A stretch of 64,000 bases of DNA, taken from contig JBEBGV010000011.1 in NCBI GenBank assembly GCA_040081265.1, positions 1-64,000 on the forward strand, written 5' to 3'. The notes under the pieces are model-generated. The model searched no databases, was not told where the DNA came from, and was given only the letters and a program-made list of their open reading frames with translations. Made by a program: the position numbers and the translations under genes. The stretch comes from JBEBGV01 sp040081265. Lineage in GTDB: Bacteria; Acidobacteriota; Vicinamibacteria; Vicinamibacterales; UBA2999. Shown here piece after piece: positions 57,612 through 64,000 of this stretch (position 1 is its first letter; each line of letters begins with the position of its first letter).

Positions 57612-60047
57612 ATGTTCGAACGCTACACGGAAAGGGCGCGACGGGTTCTGTTCTTTGCCCGCTATGAGGCCAGCCAGCTCGGCAGCATCTCCATTGAGAC
57701 CGAGCACCTTCTGCTTGGCCTGATTCGCGAAGGCAAGGGGCTGACCAGCCGTATTTTCGCCCGCTCACACCTCTCTCTCGAGAATATCCGGAAGGAAATC
57801 GAAGGCCGGACGGTGTTCCGGGAAAAGGTGTCGACCTCGGTCGAGATCCCTTTTAGCGCCGAAACCAAGCGGGTGCTGCAGTTTGCGGCCGAAGAAGCGG
57901 ACCGTTTGCTGCACAACTACATCGGCACCGAGCACCTCCTGCTCGGTATCCTCCGCGAGGAGCGTTCGGTGGCGGCTTCCATCCTGATGGAAAAGGGGAT
58001 GCGCCTCCACACCGTCCGAGAGGACATCGTCCAGCTGCTCAACGAGAAGACGACGTTGACCCGGGTGAAGGAGACGCCCCTGCTCGCCGAGTTCAGCCGA
58101 GACCTGACCGAGGCGGCGATGAAGAATCAGCTCGACCCCCTGGTCGGGCGCGACTACGAGCTCGAGCGGGTGCAGCAGGTGCTCTGCCGCCGGACCAAGA
58201 ACAACGCCGTCCTGATCGGCGAGCCCGGTGTTGGCAAGACCGCTATCGTCGAAGGTCTGGCGCAGAAGATTGTCTATGGGGACGTGCCGCATTTCCTGGC
58301 GGACAAGCGTCTTCTCGCCCTCGACATTTCCCTCATCGTGGCCGGTACCAAGTACCGCGGGCAGTTCGAGGAACGCCTGAAAGCCATCATGAAGGAGCTG
58401 ACCGAGAACCCCAACATCATCGTGTTCATCGACGAGCTCCATACGTTGGTCGGAGCCGGATCTGCCGAAGGGTCGCTCGACGCGGCCAATATCCTGAAGC
58501 CCGCGCTGTCACGAGGCGAGATTCGCTGCATCGGCGCGACGACTCCAACGGAGTACCGGAAGTACATCGAGAAGGACCGCTCCCTGGAACGCCGCTTCCA
58601 GGCGATCAAGGTCGATCCGCCTGCCGAGAAGGAGACGATTGAGATCCTGATGGGCGTGAAGGATCGCTACGAGCAGTTCCATCACGTTGAATACACGCGT
58701 GAGGCGATCGAAGCTGCCGTCTATCAATCGAGCCGCTACATCACCGACCGGTTCCTGCCCGACAAGGCCATCGACCTCGTCGACGAGGCGGGAGCACGAG
58801 CGAAGCTGAAAGAAGCGGGCTACAGCGAGGAATTCGGAGAGATCAACAAGAGCATCCGTGTGGCGGTTGAGCGCATGGAGCAGGCGGTTTCCCAGAAGGA
58901 TTTCGAGACGGCCCAGCGCGCCAGGGAAGAAGAGCTGTCGGCGCGCGAGAACCTGCAGTTCGTTCGTGAGAAGTTCGACGTGAAGTCCAGCACGCGCAAG
59001 GTCGTCGTCGGCAAGGCGGACATCGACGAGGTCGTGTCGAAGTGGACCGGTGTGCCGATTGCCTCGATCAACCAGGACGAGGGTGACAAGCTCCTGAGGA
59101 TGGAGGCGGACCTGCACCGTCGCGTGGTCAGCCAGGAGACGGCCATCTCCGCGCTGTCGCGGGCCATTCGCCGTTCGCGCGCTGGATTGAAGAACCCGAA
59201 CCGGCCGACCGGAAGCTTTATCTTCCTGGGGCCAACTGGCGTCGGCAAGACTGAACTCGCGCGGGCGCTGGCCAACTTCCTGTTCGGCAGCGACAACGCC
59301 CTGATTCGCTTCGACATGTCCGAGTACATGGAGAAGCACTCGGTCTCGAAGCTGATCGGGTCACCGCCCGGGTATGTCGGCCACGAAGAAGGTGGTCAGC
59401 TGACCGAGAAGGTCAAGCGGAACCCGTACTCAGTGGTGCTGCTGGACGAAATTGAGAAGGCGCATCCCGACATCTTCAACATCCTGCTGCAGGTCTTCGA
59501 AGACGGGCACCTGACCGACGGGCTGGGGAATCGGGTCAATTTCAAGAACACCATCATCATCATGACGTCGAACATCGGTGCCCGCTTCATTCAGAAGAAG
59601 GCGTCGATGGGCTTCCAGGCCAGCGATGTCGGCGCGATCGACAAGAACGTCAACGACATGGTGCTTGGGGAGGTCAAGCGGACCTTCAACCCCGAGTTCA
59701 TCAACCGTATCGACGAGATCATCGTGTTCGAGGCGCTGACCGACGATGATCTGCGCCGGATCATGAGCCTGCTCCTGGAGCAGCTGAACACGAACCTGGC
59801 CGATCGCCGCATGAAGGTCATCCTGTCGCCCGAGGTGGTCGACTGGATCATCGACATCACGTGCAAGGACCGTTCGTATGGCGCCCGGCCGTTGCGGCGC
59901 GCCATCCAGCGGTACGTCGAGGATCCGCTCTCGGAAGAGCTCATCCGCGGGCACCTGCGCGATGGCGAAATTGAGGTATTCCTCGAGGGCGGCCAGATTT
60001 CCTACCGTCCAGCCGGCGAACTGACAGGCGGGCGGCGGCTCTCCTGA
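57612..60047 (+). CDS. clpC: ATP-dependent Clp protease ATPase ClpC
   Basis: The 811-residue Hsp100 unfoldase feeds substrates to ClpP. It has a Clp N-domain (two repeats, residues ~1-145), NBD1 with Walker A GEPGVGKT (~203) and Walker B VFIDELH, the M-domain with UVR-like helices (~410-465), and NBD2 with Walker A GPTGVGKT (540) and VLLDEIEKAH. The ClpP-docking loop is MGF (KKASMGFQASD). The shorter M-domain with UVR motif identifies ClpC rather than ClpB. No mcsA/mcsB or ctsR genes accompany it. Confidence 0.97.
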   Translation: MFERYTERARRVLFFARYEASQLGSISIETEHLLLGLIREGKGLTSRIFARSHLSLENIRKEIEGRTVFREKVSTSVEIPFSAETKRVLQFAAEEADRLLHNYIGTEHLLLGILREERSVAASILMEKGMRLHTVREDIVQLLNEKTTLTRVKETPLLAEFSRDLTEAAMKNQLDPLVGRDYELERVQQVLCRRTKNNAVLIGEPGVGKTAIVEGLAQKIVYGDVPHFLADKRLLALDISLIVAGTKYRGQFEERLKAIMKELTENPNIIVFIDELHTLVGAGSAEGSLDAANILKPALSRGEIRCIGATTPTEYRKYIEKDRSLERRFQAIKVDPPAEKETIEILMGVKDRYEQFHHVEYTREAIEAAVYQSSRYITDRFLPDKAIDLVDEAGARAKLKEAGYSEEFGEINKSIRVAVERMEQAVSQKDFETAQRAREEELSARENLQFVREKFDVKSSTRKVVVGKADIDEVVSKWTGVPIASINQDEGDKLLRMEADLHRRVVSQETAISALSRAIRRSRAGLKNPNRPTGSFIFLGPTGVGKTELARALANFLFGSDNALIRFDMSEYMEKHSVSKLIGSPPGYVGHEEGGQLTEKVKRNPYSVVLLDEIEKAHPDIFNILLQVFEDGHLTDGLGNRVNFKNTIIIMTSNIGARFIQKKASMGFQASDVGAIDKNVNDMVLGEVKRTFNPEFINRIDEIIVFEALTDDDLRRIMSLLLEQLNTNLADRRMKVILSPEVVDWIIDITCKDRSYGARPLRRAIQRYVEDPLSEELIRGHLRDGEIEVFLEGGQISYRPAGELTGGRRLS

Positions 60048-60086
60048 GCCGACCGGGCCCATCCAGCCCCAATTTCCGCCCTGTCA

Positions 60087-60106
60087 GGACCGGAGCCAAC
60101 CGGTCC
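60087..60106 (+). terminator. hairpin downstream of clpC
   Basis: GGACCGG and CCGGTCC form a 7-bp stem with a 6-nt loop, 40 bp after the clpC stop. There is no T-tract, so it is only a possible terminator in the 113-bp gap before bamA. Confidence 0.4.
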
Positions 60107-60160
60107 GTGACTTCGTGCGTCATATCCGCAGTCGGTTCAGTAAAATAGGCCCACTAAGAC

Positions 60161-62956
60161 ATGCGCACTCCACCCTTCGGCCTCCGGGCCCTGATCGCGT
60201 CCACGGTTCTACTCGGCGCGACGGCGGTCGGAGCGCAGACCCCTGCCCCGGCTCCCGTCCCCGCCGCCGCGACGGGGACCAATCCGTCAACGGTCTGTGG
60301 CCTGCCGATTCCGGCCCCTGCCGCGCTCCCGCCGGCTGACTCGCCGCCGGTGATCTTCCAGATCGTTCCCTGCTTTGCCGCGCAGGGGAACACCTCAACG
60401 GTCGAGCCCGAGACGTATCTGTTCTACATCCGGCTCCGGCCCAGCCTGCCCTCGCAGGCGCGATGGGTGCCATATGACGATGCGGCCGAGAACCTGATCA
60501 AGGAAGACTTCGCCCGCCTGTGGGCCACCAACTTCCTCGATGACCTGTCGATCGAGACCTCGGACTACGTGTTCAGCAACGGGGTGGTGGGCAAGCTGAT
60601 CGTCTACAACCTCGAGGAGCGTGAGCGGGTCAAGGTGGTCGACTATCAGGGGTCGAAAGAGATCGACCGCACCAAGATCCAGGAACAGCTGACCGAGCGC
60701 GGGATCGAGCTTCGTCTCGACTCGTTCGTCGACGCCGGCGCGATTCGACGCGTGGAAACCGTGTTGCGCGAGATGATGGCGTCAAAAGGCTTCTCAAACG
60801 CCGAGGTGACCCACAAGACCACCCCGGTCGCGGGCGGACCCAAACTCGTCAACGTGACGTTCACCGTCAGCGAGGGGCCGAAGATCCGTATCCGTCGCAT
60901 CGACTTTGTCGGGAACACGGCTGTGAACGACGGCCCGCTGCAGCGAGCGCTCAAGGAGAACAAGCCGAAAGGCATCCTGTCGTTCATCACCGGTGGGGGC
61001 ACGTACAAGGAAGACAAGTTCGAGGAAGACGCGGATCGGGTCACCGAGTACTACCGCAATCGGGGGTACGCGCGTGTGCGCGTTGGCCAGCCCGAACTCA
61101 AGACGCTGGTGGACGAGAAGGACGGGAAGACGCGCTGGGTGGAGTTGCGGATTCCGGTGACCGAAGGCCCGCGGTACAAGGTGGGCGAGTTCGACTTCGA
61201 CGGCAACACCGTGCTCAAGGCGGATGTGCTCCGGACGCTCTTCAAGGTCAAGGCCGGCGACTGGTACAGCGAGAAGGAAGTTCGGGATGGCCTGCGAAAG
61301 GCGCAGGAGGCCTATGGTGGCGGCGGTTACATGGAGTTCACCGGCGCCCCGGATCTGAAGTTCAAGAACGACGGCATCGAAACCGAGGCCGACGCCAGCG
61401 TACCTGCCGCCCTGCTGGCGGCCGACGATGTGATCAACCCGGTGGTTGACGTGACGATGCGCCTGCAGGAAGGCAAGCAGTACTTCGTCAATCGAATCAC
61501 GTTCACCGGCAACTCGACCACCCGCGACAATGTCATTCGCCGCGAACTTCGCCTGGTCGAAGGCGGCTTGTTCAACACGGAAGCCCTGAAGTTCAGCGTG
61601 AGACGTCTGAATCAGCTGGGCTACTTCAAGCCGCTTGAAGGTAACGACAAAGACACCAAGGTCGACAAGACGCCCGGTCGAGACAATGCAGTCGACGTCA
61701 CGATGAGGGTAGAAGAGCAGAACCGCAATCAGCTCACCTTCGGCGCCGGGATGTCGCAGTACGAGGGCTTCTTCGGACAGCTCGGTTTTCAGACGTCCAA
61801 CTTCCTCGGACGCGGTGAAAGCCTCACGCTGAACATGACGGCCGGCTCGCGGTCGCAGAACTACCAGCTGTCATTCACCGAGCCGTTCCTGTTCGACCGC
61901 AACATGACCGGTGGGTTCGACCTCCACAAGCGGTCGCTCCAGTACATCGGCTACTACACCCAGAAGTCGACGGGCGGGAACCTTCAGTTCGGCTTCCCGG
62001 TCGCCGACTTCGCGCGGATGTTCATGACCTACTCGTTCGAGAAGGTCCAGGTGGCTGACCTGAACGAGGCGCTCATCGACCCGTCATGCGCGACGACGGG
62101 TACGTGCTCGACGATTTCGCTGGCATCGCTGAACCAGCTCACGCCTGAGCAGGTCCAGCTGGTGCGGCGGAACCCGTTTGTCTACGACTCGCTGCTGATC
62201 GGAGAAGGCGGCGCCAGGACGATCAGCAAGATCACCCCGAGCATCGTGCACAACACGATCGATAATCCCATCTTCCCGGGGCAGGGTACGCGGCTCACCG
62301 CGTCATTCGACTTGGCCGGCCTGGGGGGAAACACCAGCTACTACAAGCCGTCGGTCGAAGGAATCTGGTACAAGCGGCACACGTCGCGGACCTCGATCGG
62401 GTTCCGTGGGCAGGTGCAGTACGTCGCGCCCTACGGGAGCACCGACTCCCTGCCGATTTTCGAACGCCTGACACTTGGCGGCGAGTACAGCGTGCGCGGC
62501 TATGACATCCGTTCGATTGGCCCGACGGTGCCTGATTCGCTCGTCGTCCTGGGCGGTAACAAGAGCCTGCTCTTCAACGCGGAATACCTGATCACCATCG
62601 CCGGACCGGTGCGCCTGATTCTGTTCTACGACGCGGGCCAGGTGCGTGACCTGGGTCAGGCGTTCACGTGGAACGAAGACGTGCTGCGCGTGGACTACCC
62701 GACGAGTCCGCTGGTCGGCCCATCGTCGTCCGTGCTGGTCGATCCGTCGGCTCCAGGGCCAACGACGAAGGTGATCGGAAGGAGCAGCGCCTTCAAGACG
62801 TCTACCGGCGCCGAGATTCGTTTCTTCATGCCGGTGCTGAACGTGCCGTTCCGGCTGATTTTTGCCGCGAACCCGCAACGCGCCGGCGTGCTGACCAACA
62901 ACCTGGAGCCGGCGAAGGGAATGACCTTCCGCTTCGCGGTGGGTTCGACGTTCTAG
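60161..62956 (+). CDS. bamA: outer membrane assembly factor BamA
   Basis: BamA inserts beta-barrel proteins into the outer membrane. The 931-residue protein has a signal peptide (~1-25), a Pro-rich segment, five POTRA domains (~115-545, e.g. RIRRIDFVGNTAVND, YKVGEFDFDGNTVLKADVL, FVNRITFTGNSTTRDNVIRREL) and a C-terminal barrel (~555-931) with the L6 motif VRGY (778-781) and a terminal Phe (FRFAVGSTF). It precedes skp, but a reverse-strand lipoprotein gene lies between them. Confidence 0.96.
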   Translation: MRTPPFGLRALIASTVLLGATAVGAQTPAPAPVPAAATGTNPSTVCGLPIPAPAALPPADSPPVIFQIVPCFAAQGNTSTVEPETYLFYIRLRPSLPSQARWVPYDDAAENLIKEDFARLWATNFLDDLSIETSDYVFSNGVVGKLIVYNLEERERVKVVDYQGSKEIDRTKIQEQLTERGIELRLDSFVDAGAIRRVETVLREMMASKGFSNAEVTHKTTPVAGGPKLVNVTFTVSEGPKIRIRRIDFVGNTAVNDGPLQRALKENKPKGILSFITGGGTYKEDKFEEDADRVTEYYRNRGYARVRVGQPELKTLVDEKDGKTRWVELRIPVTEGPRYKVGEFDFDGNTVLKADVLRTLFKVKAGDWYSEKEVRDGLRKAQEAYGGGGYMEFTGAPDLKFKNDGIETEADASVPAALLAADDVINPVVDVTMRLQEGKQYFVNRITFTGNSTTRDNVIRRELRLVEGGLFNTEALKFSVRRLNQLGYFKPLEGNDKDTKVDKTPGRDNAVDVTMRVEEQNRNQLTFGAGMSQYEGFFGQLGFQTSNFLGRGESLTLNMTAGSRSQNYQLSFTEPFLFDRNMTGGFDLHKRSLQYIGYYTQKSTGGNLQFGFPVADFARMFMTYSFEKVQVADLNEALIDPSCATTGTCSTISLASLNQLTPEQVQLVRRNPFVYDSLLIGEGGARTISKITPSIVHNTIDNPIFPGQGTRLTASFDLAGLGGNTSYYKPSVEGIWYKRHTSRTSIGFRGQVQYVAPYGSTDSLPIFERLTLGGEYSVRGYDIRSIGPTVPDSLVVLGGNKSLLFNAEYLITIAGPVRLILFYDAGQVRDLGQAFTWNEDVLRVDYPTSPLVGPSSSVLVDPSAPGPTTKVIGRSSAFKTSTGAEIRFFMPVLNVPFRLIFAANPQRAGVLTNNLEPAKGMTFRFAVGSTF

Positions 62957-62964
62957 GTCCGGTC

Positions 62965-63378
62965 TTACTTGTGTTCGACCACGAGGGTGTAGCTGGTGGG
63001 TTCGGTCAGTCGTCCGGTGTCATAGGCGCGGACGCAGAATGCGCCCGCCGTCTGCGCGCTGCCAACGATCGTCCGCCCCTCGGAGGCTAGGTCGTTGGAA
63101 ATGACCACCTGACAAGTCTCGAACTGGGTGCTCCAGGTGCCGAGTGAGATTCCGATTGGAATCGTGTTGTCGGGGCTGACAGCGGTCAGCGTGGCGGTGA
63201 CGGCGGCAGGTGTGCCGACCACAAATGGATGCGTGATCGCACCGTTGATCGTCAGGGTTCCCGAGAAGCTCTCGGTGATGACGGGTACCTCGGGGGTAGG
63301 AGCGGTCGGCGCGTCGTCGCAACCGACAAATAACAGCGTGGTGCACAGAACGGCGACACCAAAGAAGGCTCGGGACAT
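62965..63378 (-). CDS. putative lipoprotein, unknown function
   Basis: The 137-residue protein has a lipoprotein signal peptide (LLFVGC, Cys at residue 20) and a ~110-residue mature domain of beta-strands (ESFSGTLTINGAITHPFVVGTPAAVTATLTAVSPDNT) with two further Cys that could pair. AGGAG lies 10 bp before the ATG. It sits in reverse orientation between bamA and skp, 8 bp from the bamA stop. The fold resembles immunoglobulin-like/pre-peptidase C-terminal domains only in strand pattern; no family is assigned. Confidence 0.8.
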   Translation of the reverse strand: MSRAFFGVAVLCTTLLFVGCDDAPTAPTPEVPVITESFSGTLTINGAITHPFVVGTPAAVTATLTAVSPDNTIPIGISLGTWSTQFETCQVVISNDLASEGRTIVGSAQTAGAFCVRAYDTGRLTEPTSYTLVVEHK

Positions 63379-63448
63379 GAACGGATGCTCCTGACGCAAT
63401 GCGGGTCTCGACCAAATCTTACTTGCCCGGGAGAACTGGAGTAAAATC

Positions 63449-64000
63449 ATGCACTTGTCTATGAAGGGATTGACTCGAATGAGAGGTTTTGCTGCGGCCG
63501 CGCTTGGCCTGTTGTTGTCCGCCCCCGCATTCGCCCAGGCGCCAGCTGCGCCTGCCCCGGCGGCCCCTCGTCCGGCAGCCCCCGCGGGCCAGCCGACACC
63601 CGCGGCTGCGCCGGCCCCGCCTCCAGCGCCTGCGCCGTTTCCCGAGGGTGCCAAGTACGCCTTCGTGAACATCCAGCGCATCGCCAACGAGTCGGCCGAA
63701 GGCAAGGTCGCCACCGCCCGCATCAACGCGCTCGTCGTGAGGAAGCAGGCGGAAGGTGCTGAGCGGACCAAACAGCTCCAGGCCGCGCAGCAGAAGCTCG
63801 ATGCCGGCGGCAGCGTGCTGAACGACAACGCGCGCGCGACGCTGCAGAAGGAGATCGATCGGCTGACGGTCGACATTCAACGCTTCAACGAGGACGCGCA
63901 GGAAGAAGTGACGGCGCTGCAGAACGAGGCGCAGGGCGACTTCCAGGCCAAGCTCATCCCGATCATCCAGCTGGTTGCACGCGAGAAGAATCTCTTCGCG
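63449..64000 (+). CDS. skp: OmpH/Skp-family periplasmic chaperone (3' end beyond window)
   Basis: The first 184 codons of an OmpH/Skp-like gene run to the window end. It has a signal peptide (AAAALGLLLSAPAFA), a Pro/Ala-rich linker (~32-70), then YAFVNIQRIANESAEGKVA, as in Skp, and a long charged coiled-coil (RTKQLQAAQQKLDAGG, DIQRFNEDAQEEVTALQ). Skp holds unfolded outer membrane proteins for BamA, encoded just upstream. The ATG at 63449 has GGAG 9 bp upstream. ATGs at 63461 and 63479 are alternatives. The C-terminus is not visible. Confidence 0.92.
   Translation, partial: MHLSMKGLTRMRGFAAAALGLLLSAPAFAQAPAAPAPAAPRPAAPAGQPTPAAAPAPPPAPAPFPEGAKYAFVNIQRIANESAEGKVATARINALVVRKQAEGAERTKQLQAAQQKLDAGGSVLNDNARATLQKEIDRLTVDIQRFNEDAQEEVTALQNEAQGDFQAKLIPIIQLVAREKNLFA

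Overview
The window is 64 kb of dense, GC-rich (roughly 65% by eye) chromosomal DNA from a diderm bacterium. It encodes BamA, a Skp/OmpH chaperone, LolC/LolD, Lnt, a TolC-type domain and a PEP-CTERM protein. Together with an HspR-type regulator in the dnaK operon, many Gly/Pro/Ala-rich secreted proteins and heptamer repeats between genes, this suggests an Acidobacteriota chromosome, probably of the Vicinamibacteria type. The lineage is an inference and was not tested by any search. I see no prophage, insertion sequence, CRISPR array, rRNA or tRNA. Nearly all of it is housekeeping sequence, and the interest lies in unusual gene fusions and non-coding repeats.

Layout. 1-2.4 kb: a PEP-CTERM protein and a secreted M28 metallopeptidase. 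2.5-10.9 kb: a Tgt protein fused to an MnmC-type methyltransferase (minus strand), divergent from a tightly overlapping run valS-nadC-birA-hypothetical-RNA m5U methyltransferase. 11-13.6 kb: mobA-argS (minus). 13.6-19.3 kb: a V4R-like protein, a TPR lipo/secretory protein, a SPOR protein, lnt and prfB with its programmed frameshift. 19.3-21.7 kb: PBP1A (minus). 21.8-27.8 kb: dnaK-dnaJ-hspR, a DnaC-like ATPase, hemW and a small secreted protein. 27.9-34.6 kb: a small outer-membrane protein, acyl-CoA dehydrogenase, a three-domain MeaB-epimerase-metallo-beta-lactamase fusion, mtnP, a PfkB kinase and a PEBP-family protein.

34.4-44.1 kb, mostly minus strand: a LytTR response regulator and LytS-type kinase with a LiaF-like membrane protein and a 60-residue membrane peptide; then a TetR-controlled efflux system in which the RND pump and its TolC-like outer membrane factor are one polypeptide. 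44.1-49 kb: an AT-rich spacer, four small membrane-protein genes ending in VanZ, then enoyl-CoA hydratase, ribH, nusB and lysS, each overlapping the next by about 4 bp. 49-57.4 kb: TonB-C and PEGA proteins, lolC-lolD, three consecutive secreted proteins including a beta-lactamase-fold protein with a degenerate metal site, a beta-hydroxyacid dehydrogenase and an ABM monooxygenase. 57.6-64 kb: clpC with a strong promoter, bamA, a reverse-strand lipoprotein and the start of skp.

Functional themes are translation and tRNA modification (valS, argS, lysS, prfB, tgt-mnmC, RNA methyltransferase, nusB), envelope biogenesis (lnt, PBP1A, lolCD, bamA, skp, efflux), proteostasis (dnaKJ-hspR, clpC) and short/branched acyl-CoA metabolism (acyl-CoA dehydrogenase, MeaB, methylmalonyl-CoA epimerase). 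The strongest candidates for something undescribed are the three fusions: Tgt-MnmC, MeaB-Mce-MBL and RND-TolC.
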